Positions 6,852-14,371 of a DNA stretch of 35,932 bases are shown here, one piece after another. Made by a program: the position numbers and the translations under genes. The notes below the pieces were generated by a model. That model was not told the origin of the DNA and did not search any database. It saw only the letters and a program-made list of their open reading frames with translations. Every line of letters starts with the position of its first letter. Position 1 is the stretch's first letter. Location of the stretch: contig JAILDV010000001.1 in assembly GCA_024688885.1 (NCBI GenBank), forward strand, positions 1 through 35,932. The letters are read 5' to 3'. The DNA is from Bacteroidaceae bacterium (GTDB lineage: Bacteria > Bacteroidota > Bacteroidia > Bacteroidales > Bacteroidaceae).

Positions 6852-8888
6852 ATGAAAAGATTCGTTACACTCATTTGTATCGTGCTGACCACCCTCGCCG
6901 GTTGGGCACAGAACAACAAAATCGTCAATCGCACGGAGGGGAGCATCACCTTCGCCGTTGACGAGAACCTTGCCCCCATCAGCGAAAACGCCCTCACGAT
7001 AGAGGAATTCATGAACGATGGCTCTCGCGCTCTTGGGAAGTTTGGCATCTTTCAGGATGAAGGTGTTCCTGGTGACACCAAGAAATGGGTTGCCAAAAGT
7101 TTCTCGGATGAGGAAAAGTTCTACATCTTCAAGGGGAAGGACGTATTCTTCCAAACAATTGTGCGAGCATACGCCGATCATCGTCCCATTGTTCTTTCAC
7201 CCGATATGGTTTGGCTGCTCATCAGTCAAGGATTCGTACGCTACGTGAACGAACACCCAGAGGAACTGCGCGATCAGCTGGTGAGCCATACGGGGAAGAT
7301 GGACTTGGTGATTGAAACTGAGAAAGAACTGTTGGAGGGAGATCCTGAATGGGATAAACTCATTGATGCTTTCGCGAAACAAATCAACGAATACACCAAA
7401 GAGGACATCGCCAAGACTATTACAGCCGACTTCACTACCACTGGCACCATCGAACGCATCACCTCTCAAATCACCCTGATGGAAACCATGAAATCGTACT
7501 TCGATTATATCGTGCATTATATCGCCTGTGGCATTCCGACCGTCACCCTCACAGGTACGCCTGAAGACTGGGAGAAGGTGTCGGAAAAGACGAAGCAACT
7601 GGAAAAGTACGGCATGGAAGATTGGATACAAAGCCTCACACCCATCCTGACCGAGTTCGTCAACGCATCCAAAGGCAAACCCGACCAGACTTTCTGGCAG
7701 AGCATGGTGAAAAAAAACAATCCTAACAAACTGGTTGGTGGCAACTGCGACCTGCGCAACCCGACAGAACTGGACGGATGGATTCTCAAACTCTTTCCTG
7801 ACGAAGAGGGGCGAACCCTTGACCAAGTGCCCCACACGCACACAATGCCGTCGGAGCGTGTATATGTAGATTTCAAATACCAAATCATCGACCCTGAAAA
7901 TGGCTATGTCCTCACGACTATCCCCATGCAACTCATTGCTGGCTATATCGGCACAGAGGTGGACACCCTCACACATACCCTCACGCCTAAGATGGGTTGG
8001 GTGGTACGACAGTTAGAGGGCGAGGAGACGATTGTAGAGAAACTCAAGAAAATGGATGAAGAAGATTCCTTCTTTGGCATCGAATTGCGCGTAAACCGTG
8101 TGCCAGAACATCTTTCAAAGTTGTCACACATTAAGCAATTATGGCTCCATTTCACCGATGAAATCGTCCTTCCCGAATGGATGGATAAGATGACTATCGA
8201 CAACCTCAAGGTCGAAGGGCAAATCACAGAAGAGGAGGAAAAAGCACTTCGCCAGCGCTTCCCCAATATCATCATCAACAATGTAGAAAGGCAGGCATCT
8301 CCTGGCAACCGAAACCCATTAATTGTGGTGAATGGAGAACCTTATCCTGTGAACGATGATATTGAAGACATCTACGACGAGGACATCGCAGAACTCGTAG
8401 GAGTAGATCCTGATGACATCAAGGACATCACCATCCTCAAAGATGCTGCTGCCACAGCCATCTGGGGTGAGAAAGGCCGCAATGGAGTCATCGAAATTAA
8501 GACTAAGAGCGACAAGACTAAAACTAAGGGCAAAAAGATTAAAGCCAAGAGGACTCATACAATCATCGGTACCGTAAGCGATGCTAATGGTCCACTTTGG
8601 GGTGCCAATGTCGTGGAAATAAACGAACGGGGCCGTATCGTGAAATCAACCACAACCGATTCCCTTGGTCATTTCACTCTCAAGACAGTGAATCCTAAAG
8701 ACAAAATTCGTATTTCGTACATAGGATCAAAGACTGTGGAAGTCAACAACAACCTCAATGAGTATAACATCGTCATGCAAGATGCGACGAAAATCAAAGA
8801 TGTACCCATAAGAAAGAGAAACGTCAACATTGATGATTTCGAAGGAATCCTCCCTTCCACCAACCCCACAAAACCCATACAGAAATGA
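6852..8888 (+). CDS. Secreted DUF4419 protein with LRR-like, plug-like and carboxypeptidase-regulatory-like segments
   Basis: A 678-aa composite. Residues 1-18 are a signal peptide ending WAQ. Residues about 90-390 match the DUF4419 family (RPIVLSPDMVWLLISQGF is the typical stretch; function unknown). At about 400-475 is a leucine-rich-repeat-like segment (VPEHLSKLSHIKQLWLHF). At about 489-553 is the SusC/TonB-plug signature (LKDAAATAIWGEKGRNGV). At about 571-644 is a carboxypeptidase-regulatory-like beta-sandwich (IIGTVSDANGPLWGANV). In SusC transporters the last two occur in the opposite order and are followed by a beta-barrel, absent here. The stop overlaps the next ATG (ATGA), so the genes are coupled. 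It probably acts in the periplasm or at the outer membrane; the activity is unknown. Confidence 0.8.
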   Translation: MKRFVTLICIVLTTLAGWAQNNKIVNRTEGSITFAVDENLAPISENALTIEEFMNDGSRALGKFGIFQDEGVPGDTKKWVAKSFSDEEKFYIFKGKDVFFQTIVRAYADHRPIVLSPDMVWLLISQGFVRYVNEHPEELRDQLVSHTGKMDLVIETEKELLEGDPEWDKLIDAFAKQINEYTKEDIAKTITADFTTTGTIERITSQITLMETMKSYFDYIVHYIACGIPTVTLTGTPEDWEKVSEKTKQLEKYGMEDWIQSLTPILTEFVNASKGKPDQTFWQSMVKKNNPNKLVGGNCDLRNPTELDGWILKLFPDEEGRTLDQVPHTHTMPSERVYVDFKYQIIDPENGYVLTTIPMQLIAGYIGTEVDTLTHTLTPKMGWVVRQLEGEETIVEKLKKMDEEDSFFGIELRVNRVPEHLSKLSHIKQLWLHFTDEIVLPEWMDKMTIDNLKVEGQITEEEEKALRQRFPNIIINNVERQASPGNRNPLIVVNGEPYPVNDDIEDIYDEDIAELVGVDPDDIKDITILKDAAATAIWGEKGRNGVIEIKTKSDKTKTKGKKIKAKRTHTIIGTVSDANGPLWGANVVEINERGRIVKSTTTDSLGHFTLKTVNPKDKIRISYIGSKTVEVNNNLNEYNIVMQDATKIKDVPIRKRNVNIDDFEGILPSTNPTKPIQK

Positions 8889-8892
8889 AAAA
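8861..8892 (+). repeat. 32-bp junction repeat, copy 1
   Basis: This stretch covers the last codons of the DUF4419 gene (PTKPIQ) and the start codon of the next gene. An identical 32-nt copy is at 10600-10631, ending at the same place relative to the start codon of the second paralog gene. Confidence 0.9.
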
Positions 8893-9721
8893 AAACGTAT
8901 TTTTCACATTCCTTGCTCTTGTCGCAATGACAGCGCAAGCACAGACCGAGAACCCTCGTGGAGTCTATAAACTCACATCGCTCATCGACAAAGAGGGCGT
9001 CACCATCCAAGCGCCGTTCGACCAGTATAAGATATGTACGGATAGTGTCACGCTGATGTTTTCCACACAAGGCGGCAACTTCTCTTTGGGCAAGAACGAC
9101 ACACAAGTGTTCAACTACACAGGCAAAGAACCCGATGCCCACGATGCCACCGCCACCCGCATCTTCGACAGCAATGCCGAGCACTTCACGCTGAAATGGT
9201 GGAGCACCTATCAAAACCACCTCTACTTCCCCCACAACGACTGGTGTACCGAGTTCTACGAGTCGGGAAAATACTCCGTTCATGCCAAAGCCATTCTCGA
9301 TGCCCTCATGTCTCCCAACGCTTTCCACCCCCAGAACCCCTTCATCGGCACATGGCGATTCCTGGGCATGATGGACGAGCTGCGAGATGTGAAGAAGCAA
9401 CTGAGCGCGCTTCGCAAGGATGTCGAAGAAGGCATGGACATCGGCAACCTTATCTTCACCCACTCATACGCCATCATGTACAGCAAGGGTAGCAGAGGCG
9501 GTTCCATCGAATATGCTGCCTATAATGGCAAGAAGAAAATCATGATGGGAGATGTACAGCACCAGAAGGTCCACGAACACACCTTCATCTGGCTCTCCAA
9601 AGACTGCTTCGCGATAGAAGTCCACCTCGATGGCTACCGCACCGACTACCAAATCTGGGAGCGTGTGCCCGACTCCACCCCCCTCTTCAACCGCATCGCC
9701 AGCCAGTATGTAGTACACTAA
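8885..9721 (+). CDS. Secreted two-part lipocalin-like protein, function unknown
   Basis: A 278-aa exported protein with a signal peptide ending AQAQ at about residue 20. Two halves each open with an NP-x-x-G-aromatic motif (NPRGVYKL near residue 23; NPFIGTWRFLG near 152) and are rich in beta-strand patterns. This suggests an internal duplication like that in lipocalin-like families of Bacteroidales (DUF4488 type); the match is by eye and weak. The second half carries a charged helix (about 160-185) before LIFTHSYAIMY. The ATG overlaps the upstream stop, so translation is coupled to the DUF4419 protein. A role in binding a hydrophobic or cell-wall ligand is only a guess. Confidence 0.6.
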   Translation: MKKNVFFTFLALVAMTAQAQTENPRGVYKLTSLIDKEGVTIQAPFDQYKICTDSVTLMFSTQGGNFSLGKNDTQVFNYTGKEPDAHDATATRIFDSNAEHFTLKWWSTYQNHLYFPHNDWCTEFYESGKYSVHAKAILDALMSPNAFHPQNPFIGTWRFLGMMDELRDVKKQLSALRKDVEEGMDIGNLIFTHSYAIMYSKGSRGGSIEYAAYNGKKKIMMGDVQHQKVHEHTFIWLSKDCFAIEVHLDGYRTDYQIWERVPDSTPLFNRIASQYVVH

Positions 9722-9734
9722 AAAAGATAGCCCC

Positions 9735-10574
9735 ATGAAAAGAACCCTCACCCTCATGCTGCTGACGCTCATCGTCACCAGCACCTTTGCACAACCTCAC
9801 GAAATCAAAAGGACAGACCGACTGCTCACGGCATCAGGACTGCCCCGTTATCGAAAAGGAAAAGAAATCAGCACCCCTTTCATCGAGGCTTTCCGATATG
9901 GAATGGACAAAGAAGCCAAACGTTGGTGGACAGGGTATTATGAACCAAACGTATCCGGTGCAAAAACTGCCGAAAAAGCACGAAAGAAGAGAGAGAAGGC
10001 GTACAATGCCTACGAGGAGAAGCGGGACAAGATGACCGCCCAGTATCCCTGTTATCGTCACCTCTTCATCGCAAGACCCTCTTTTGCTCCCTCATTCGGT
10101 TTCTCCTATAGTCCTAAAGACACAGCGTTAGTCTATCTGGAGCAACGTTGGGATGGAAGCAAGAAAAAAGGCAAGAAGGTGACGTTCCACACCCACAAGA
10201 TGAAAGTGTCTGAAGCCATCTACGACTCCATCCAGAGTCTGCACATGCTGGCAGTCTATACCTCAGTCCAGTTTGACCCCGACTACACGATGCTCGACGG
10301 AACGAGATTCCACTTCATCTGGCACGCCTTTGATGGCGACAAATATGCCATCAGTTCCGACAACGGCTCAGGCACCTGCAAGCGGTTACAGAAGACCTTC
10401 GAAACCATCTGCACGGCATTGAAGGATGATGACCCCGACCAACTCCAATCGCTCATGCCCACCGTCCACGAACTTCTCGCCCACTACCGCACCCTCCTCC
10501 TGCCCGATGTGCCGATAGATGACTGGGACTTGGATGCAACCGCCAGACACCGAAAAAAGCAAGAGGAGAGTTAA
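9735..10574 (+). CDS. Secreted protein of unknown family, tandem paralog 1
   Basis: A 279-aa protein with a clean signal peptide (residues 1-19, ending TFAQ). It is clearly homologous to the next gene. Shared landmarks in order are TDR, YR-GKEI, KRWWTGYY (about residue 56), YPCY-HLFI, a DT-LV stretch, MKV...Y..IQ-LHML-VYT, LDGT, and a C-terminal LMPTV-EL-AHYRTLL-PDV. I do not recognise the family and no enzymatic motif is evident. The conserved Trp/Tyr and Cys residues suggest a compact extracytoplasmic domain. It follows the lipocalin-like gene by 13 nt, so it is in the same operon. The C-terminus has an extra charged tail compared with its neighbour. Confidence 0.7.
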   Translation: MKRTLTLMLLTLIVTSTFAQPHEIKRTDRLLTASGLPRYRKGKEISTPFIEAFRYGMDKEAKRWWTGYYEPNVSGAKTAEKARKKREKAYNAYEEKRDKMTAQYPCYRHLFIARPSFAPSFGFSYSPKDTALVYLEQRWDGSKKKGKKVTFHTHKMKVSEAIYDSIQSLHMLAVYTSVQFDPDYTMLDGTRFHFIWHAFDGDKYAISSDNGSGTCKRLQKTFETICTALKDDDPDQLQSLMPTVHELLAHYRTLLLPDVPIDDWDLDATARHRKKQEES

Positions 10575-10599
10575 CAAAGAGAATTTTAATGGATTTTTA

Positions 10600-10631
10600 C
10601 AACCCCACAAAACCCATACAGAAATGAAAAA
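10600..10631 (+). repeat. 32-bp junction repeat, copy 2
   Basis: Exact copy of 8861-8892. Here the DUF4419-derived part is non-coding and serves as the leader of the paralog 2 gene, ending just inside its coding start. It points to recombination or duplication at this spot. Confidence 0.9.
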
Positions 10632-11460
10632 GATGATCACAATTATCCTGCTGACCCTCATCGCCACCCATGCAATGGGTCAGGTGGATTACAACAAGAA
10701 AACAGACCGATTCTGTCTCAATTCCACCCTGAGATACAGAAACGGGAAAGAAATTAACAAGGACATCATCGAGATGTTCAAGTATGCTGGAAATGAGGAG
10801 GGCAAAAGATGGTGGACAGGATATTATGTGCCCAAGCAGGAATTTCCTGACAAGGATGCCAGCGAGGAAGTCAAGAAAGCCATGCGAGAGAAAAGACATC
10901 AAGACATCGATGAGTACATGGAGAAGGAAGAAGAGATGCAGAAAATCTATCCGTGCTATAAACATCTCTTCATCAGCGCTCCCTCTTTCAATCCGCCTCA
11001 TGCGCTCAGCTACGATGCCAGGGACACCTCCCTCGTCGTGCTGAGCCCCAGCAAGGAAGCAGCTTCTCCCAATAACATCGAAATGGGGAAGAACGTGGTG
11101 CGCACCATGAAGATGAAGGTGGACAAGGAAACCTATAATGCCATCCAGACGCTCCACATGCTCGTCATTTACACCGCTGTCCCTATGGATGCAGTCTCCA
11201 ATCAACTCGACGGCACACTCTACTACATCACATGGAGCGACTGGCGAGGAGATTTTCTGGTCATGTCTCCCAGCGGTGCCGAATCAGCCACAGCAAAACG
11301 AGTCCTCCATGTATTCAATGACATCGCATACGCAGTAGGAGATCATGACTTAAAAGGACTTCAGGAACTTATGCCCACCGTCAACGAACTCATCGCCCAC
11401 TATCGCACCCTACTTCACCCCGATGTCATCGTCGATGAAAAGATGAATTTAGACTTGTAA
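10624..11460 (+). CDS. Secreted protein of unknown family, tandem paralog 2
   Basis: A 278-aa protein with a signal peptide ending at AMGQ (about residue 19). It is collinear with the preceding gene along its whole length, with the same RWWTGYY, YPCYKHLFI, IQTLHMLVIYT and LIAHYRTLLHPDV landmarks. It has diverged enough that the duplication is not recent. The region after HALSYDARDTS carries a small extra loop. The start at 10624 is chosen because a signal peptide begins there and the 32-bp repeat aligns it with the 8885 start; an upstream in-frame ATG at 10519 lies inside paralog 1. The function is unknown. It is the last gene of the operon and is followed by a convergent gene. Confidence 0.7.
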   Translation: MKKMITIILLTLIATHAMGQVDYNKKTDRFCLNSTLRYRNGKEINKDIIEMFKYAGNEEGKRWWTGYYVPKQEFPDKDASEEVKKAMREKRHQDIDEYMEKEEEMQKIYPCYKHLFISAPSFNPPHALSYDARDTSLVVLSPSKEAASPNNIEMGKNVVRTMKMKVDKETYNAIQTLHMLVIYTAVPMDAVSNQLDGTLYYITWSDWRGDFLVMSPSGAESATAKRVLHVFNDIAYAVGDHDLKGLQELMPTVNELIAHYRTLLHPDVIVDEKMNLDL

Positions 11461-11493
11461 TAGGTGGGAGATGAATGTATTGCTACGCAGCAA

Positions 11494-12609
11494 TCAAAAA
11501 TTGCTCAGCAACTTCGTGTACAGCGAGATAGCATCGTCTATCTCGCTGATTTTGATGTATTCATCAGCCGTGTGGGAGCGAGAAGAATCGCCTGGTCCGA
11601 GTTTGAGCGATGGGAAACGCATCAAGGCCTGGTCGCTCAACGTGGGAGAGCCAAATGGTTTCAAGCCTTCTTTAATGCAAGCCTGCACAAAAGGATGCTC
11701 CACATCTATCTTCGACGAAGACAGACGGAAAGAACGTGCTTTCAAGTCCGAAGTGAGATGCTCTTGAAAGAAAGCGAAGATTTCCTCGTTGGTGTAGCAC
11801 TCGTTGCTGCGTACATCTATGGTGAAGGTGCAAGTATCGGGAATCACATTGTGCTGTGTGCCAGCATTGACGATAGTAACTGTGTTTTTCACAGGTCCCA
11901 ACAAGTCTGTCTGTTTCGGGAACTTCCATTCCGAGAGCCACTGGATGTCCTTCATCGCATGGTAGATGGCATTGTCGCCCTCATTCCGTGCCGCATGACC
12001 TGCCTTCCCATGAGCGGTGGCATCGATGACCATCAGTCCCTTCTCCGCAATAGCTGGTTGCATGCCCGTAGGTTCACCCACAATGGCAAAGTCAATCTTA
12101 GGCAGGAGGGGCAGAACTGACTCGATGCCATTCTTGCCCGAGACCTCCTCTTCACAACTCGCCAAATAAATCAGGTTGTATGGTTTCGGTTTGTCCTTCA
12201 AAAGCATGAACACCTGCAATAGTGCCATCAAACCACCACCACAGTCATTGCTGCCCAAACCATAGAGTTTATCACCCTCGAAAGTTGGTGTGAAGGGGGC
12301 GTGCTGCCATCCTGCCACAGGTTTCACCGTGTCAATATGGGCATTGAGCAAGATGGTAGGCCCTCTCCCAACCTCCCCCAAAGGGGAGGAGAGCCGTCCG
12401 GATGGGTCTTCCCCCCTTGGGGGGATAAGAGGGGGGCTGGCACACCACACATTGTTGCCATGCCGTTGGGGGTTCAGCCCCTTCTCCTTCATGTATGCCT
12501 CCAGCACATCAGCCGCAGCCTTCTCGTCGCGGCTCACGCTGGGTGTGGCAATCAGTTTCTTCAGCAGTTCCACCGCTTCTTTTGTCTGTTCCGAACAGTT
12601 ATTTTCCAT
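11494..12609 (-). CDS. argE: M20 family metallopeptidase, N-acetyl/N-succinyl-ornithine deacylase-like
   Basis: A 371-aa member of the ArgE/DapE group, which hydrolyses an N-acyl amino acid in arginine synthesis; in Bacteroides the substrate is thought to be N-succinyl-ornithine. Zinc-site motifs are LNAHIDTVKP, LYGLGSNDCGG, ASCEEEVSGKNG and IVGEPT, plus GKAGHAARNEGDNA in the dimerisation domain. Between NNVWC (about residue 56) and TILLNAHIDTV lies a proline/glycine-rich segment of roughly 25 residues encoded by a palindromic repeat (12361-12440) and not expected in the family. The reading frame stays open, so the enzyme may still work. The gene stands alone, has its own promoter, and converges on the secreted-protein operon. 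The exact acyl substrate is uncertain. Confidence 0.78.
   Translation of the reverse strand: MENNCSEQTKEAVELLKKLIATPSVSRDEKAAADVLEAYMKEKGLNPQRHGNNVWCASPPLIPPRGEDPSGRLSSPLGEVGRGPTILLNAHIDTVKPVAGWQHAPFTPTFEGDKLYGLGSNDCGGGLMALLQVFMLLKDKPKPYNLIYLASCEEEVSGKNGIESVLPLLPKIDFAIVGEPTGMQPAIAEKGLMVIDATAHGKAGHAARNEGDNAIYHAMKDIQWLSEWKFPKQTDLLGPVKNTVTIVNAGTQHNVIPDTCTFTIDVRSNECYTNEEIFAFFQEHLTSDLKARSFRLSSSKIDVEHPFVQACIKEGLKPFGSPTLSDQALMRFPSLKLGPGDSSRSHTADEYIKISEIDDAISLYTKLLSNF
12361..12440. repeat. GC-rich palindromic repeat inside the argE-like gene
   Basis: About 80 bp with two hairpins: CCTCCCC/GGGGAGG (12372-12389) and CCCCCC-TT-GGGGGG (12411-12424). Outer CCCTCT/AGAGGG ends could pair around both. C and G runs are far denser than in the surrounding gene. 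Such elements normally lie between genes in Bacteroidetes; this one is translated. Confidence 0.8.
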
Positions 12610-12631
12610 CTTTTCTTTTGCTTTTTGGGTA

Positions 12632-12662
12632 CAAAGTTAGGTTTTTTCTTTTACTTTGCAAA
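12632..12662 (-). promoter_or_regulatory. Promoter of the argE-like gene
   Basis: On the minus strand TTTG (12659-12662), 19 bp, TAACTTTG (12632-12639), which is 22 nt before the ATG at 12609. Confidence 0.78.
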
Positions 12663-12746
12663 AAAAATCGGCATCTGGGGTATTTGATTCCCCTTTTCGT
12701 GTGTCTTATAGGCAGAGAAAGGCAAAAAAGCCTGCATCGCAAACTT

Positions 12747-13241
12747 ATGATTTACGACAAAACCACATTCGAGCATCTCTACAAGAGCAACTACCGACAG
12801 ATGTATCGGTTCGCCTTCTCCCTGCTGGAGGAAGCGGAGGATGCCCGTGATGCCGTGAGCCACGTCTTCACCCAGATGTGGCACACACAACCTCAACTGC
12901 AGGAGGACTGCATCACGGGCTACCTCATGGCAGCGGTGCGAAACCACTGCCTCAACACCCTGCGCGCCCGTCGCCAGAACGCTGCTGTCGAAGCCGAACT
13001 GAAAGCCGAGCAATCCGACCATCAGGCACAGGAGCGTCAAGAACTTCTGGACGAACTGGCACGAGTCATCGACGAGCACCTGACAGAGCAGGACAAGCGC
13101 ATCCTCGCTCTCCACTACGACCAAGAAATGACCTATTCGGAGACGGGCCAGACACTGGGCATCAGCCCTTCAGCCGTCAACAAGCACATTTCTCATTCAC
13201 TCTCCAAAATCCGTTCCATCTTCAAAACCGCAAACTCATGA
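12747..13241 (+). CDS. ECF-type RNA polymerase sigma factor
   Basis: A 164-aa sigma-70 family protein. Region 2 is near residues 8-70 (FEHLYKSNYRQMYRFAFSLL, AEDARDAVSHVFTQMW, AAVRNHCLNTLRARR). Region 4 is near 100-155 (LDELARVIDEHLTEQDKRIL, YSETGQTLGISPSAVNKHIS). There is no region 1.1 or 3, as expected for an extracytoplasmic-function sigma factor. The stop overlaps the ATG of the following membrane protein (ATGA at 13238-13241), a typical coupling with a cognate anti-sigma. Long upstream extensions of the frame run through the argE promoter and are not used. The promoter is not clear; an imperfect palindrome (GGGGTATTTGATTCCCC, 12676-12692) lies upstream. Confidence 0.92.
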   Translation: MIYDKTTFEHLYKSNYRQMYRFAFSLLEEAEDARDAVSHVFTQMWHTQPQLQEDCITGYLMAAVRNHCLNTLRARRQNAAVEAELKAEQSDHQAQERQELLDELARVIDEHLTEQDKRILALHYDQEMTYSETGQTLGISPSAVNKHISHSLSKIRSIFKTANS

Positions 13242-14248
13242 AAACCGAAGAAATAGACAAAAGAATAGGAATGCCCGACATCAACGAAGAATGGGCAAAG
13301 TTTGAGAAAGAAGTGATGGGTGCAGCGAAACCGACCCCCAAGCACACTTTCTTCAAAAGTTTCACCACCAAAGCCGCCGCCATTGCCGGCATCGTTTTCC
13401 TGCTCAGTTGCGCCGCCATCGCCTCGGCTGTCATCGTTCTCCAAAACAGCGACAGTCAGCCACAGGCGGAGAAGTTTGAGTACAAGCCGCTTGTGGAAGT
13501 CATCCAACGGAAGCGCAAGGGAAAAGAGATTCCCTACTACCTTGTCCACTACTGCGAGGGCGTATGGATTCAACCCGCAGATGAAAAGGGCTACATTGAC
13601 GAACTGATTTATCAAATAGCCTTCCCCGTTGACCGAACCACCATGCAACTGGACGGCAAGCCTTTCACCCAAAAGAACCTGCCACGCATGCGCAACAGCC
13701 ATCTGAAAAAGATAGAGATGAAGCGGCAGGGTGAAAAACTGGTGGCAAACCTCATCACCCAGTTCTCAGGAGGCATCCCATCGGGCGTGACAGGCAACGC
13801 CCCACGCACCCAAACCCTTTTCCTCTTCCCCAACGGCATGCTGGGCATCATCGACAAGAAGGCAAAGGCGGGCGACTGGCAGCACTACAGCATCACCGAC
13901 TGGGACGAGACCCCGTGGGGATGGAGTGTCCGCAAGGAGATGGAACGCGGTTGCCACCGTCTCGGCTACAAAGCCTACATCTATGCCAGCACCGAAACGC
14001 CACAGAAGTACATCGACCGCGCCGTCCGCATGATGGACGAGATGGGCATCAAGGACTACGAACTGGTCAAAGACCTTCCCATCCAGCATTGGACCGACCA
14101 GCAATATCGTGAATGGGCACAGCAGCAGAAACAGAAGCATCCGCAGTACGACTGGCGATGGCTGTTCGACCAACTGCCCGAAAGTCTCGACGGCACTGAC
14201 CTGCACGACAAGTGGCACATCGTGAAAAAGGTCTATGGCGTGAAATAA
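13238..14248 (+). CDS. Single-pass membrane protein, probable anti-sigma factor with unrecognised periplasmic domain
   Basis: A 336-aa protein translated from an ATGA overlap with the sigma gene. Residues 1-45 are cytoplasmic and include MPDINEEWAKFEKE, the kind of short helical segment that can bind a sigma factor. One membrane span is at about 47-70 (AAAIAGIVFLLSCAAIASAV). The remaining 265 residues should face the periplasm. They lack a FecR domain, the usual partner in Bacteroidetes. A segment near 130-165 (MQLDGKPFTQKNLPRM, then KKIEMKRQGEKLVA) loosely resembles a plug-like fold seen in BlaR1/M56 proteins of this phylum. The C-terminus is rich in W, Y and Q. Anti-sigma function is inferred from position and topology. 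Confidence 0.65.
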   Translation: MKTEEIDKRIGMPDINEEWAKFEKEVMGAAKPTPKHTFFKSFTTKAAAIAGIVFLLSCAAIASAVIVLQNSDSQPQAEKFEYKPLVEVIQRKRKGKEIPYYLVHYCEGVWIQPADEKGYIDELIYQIAFPVDRTTMQLDGKPFTQKNLPRMRNSHLKKIEMKRQGEKLVANLITQFSGGIPSGVTGNAPRTQTLFLFPNGMLGIIDKKAKAGDWQHYSITDWDETPWGWSVRKEMERGCHRLGYKAYIYASTETPQKYIDRAVRMMDEMGIKDYELVKDLPIQHWTDQQYREWAQQQKQKHPQYDWRWLFDQLPESLDGTDLHDKWHIVKKVYGVK

Positions 14249-14261
14249 ACAAAAATGATTC

Positions 14262-14343
14262 ATGAATAATTCGTGGTTAATTCGTGATAATTTATGTTCA
14301 AAATAAAACACGAATTTCCATCAATTAACCACGAATTATTCAT
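14262..14343. repeat. Inverted repeat with 21-bp perfect arms
   Basis: Arms 14262-14282 and 14323-14343 are exact reverse complements (left arm begins ATGAATAATTCGTGG), with a 40-nt spacer. The spacer contains a further CACGAATT that can pair with AATTCGTG at 14279-14286. It could form a long hairpin after the anti-sigma gene, but there is no T-tract beyond it. It resembles a dispersed palindromic element more than a terminator. Confidence 0.85.
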
Positions 14344-14371
14344 CAAAATTCATCTTTATACATTCAGCAAC

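Noticed and set aside
7197..7976. Minus-strand open frame of 259 codons within the DUF4419 gene
   Set aside because: Antisense to a clear protein family; no promoter or signal of its own.
11464..12120. Plus-strand 218-codon open frame opposite the argE-like gene
   Set aside because: Antisense to a recognised M20 enzyme with all zinc-site motifs on the minus strand.
12878..13237. N-terminal extension of the anti-sigma frame back through the sigma gene
   Set aside because: It overlaps the sigma coding region in another frame; the ATGA overlap at 13238 gives the natural start.
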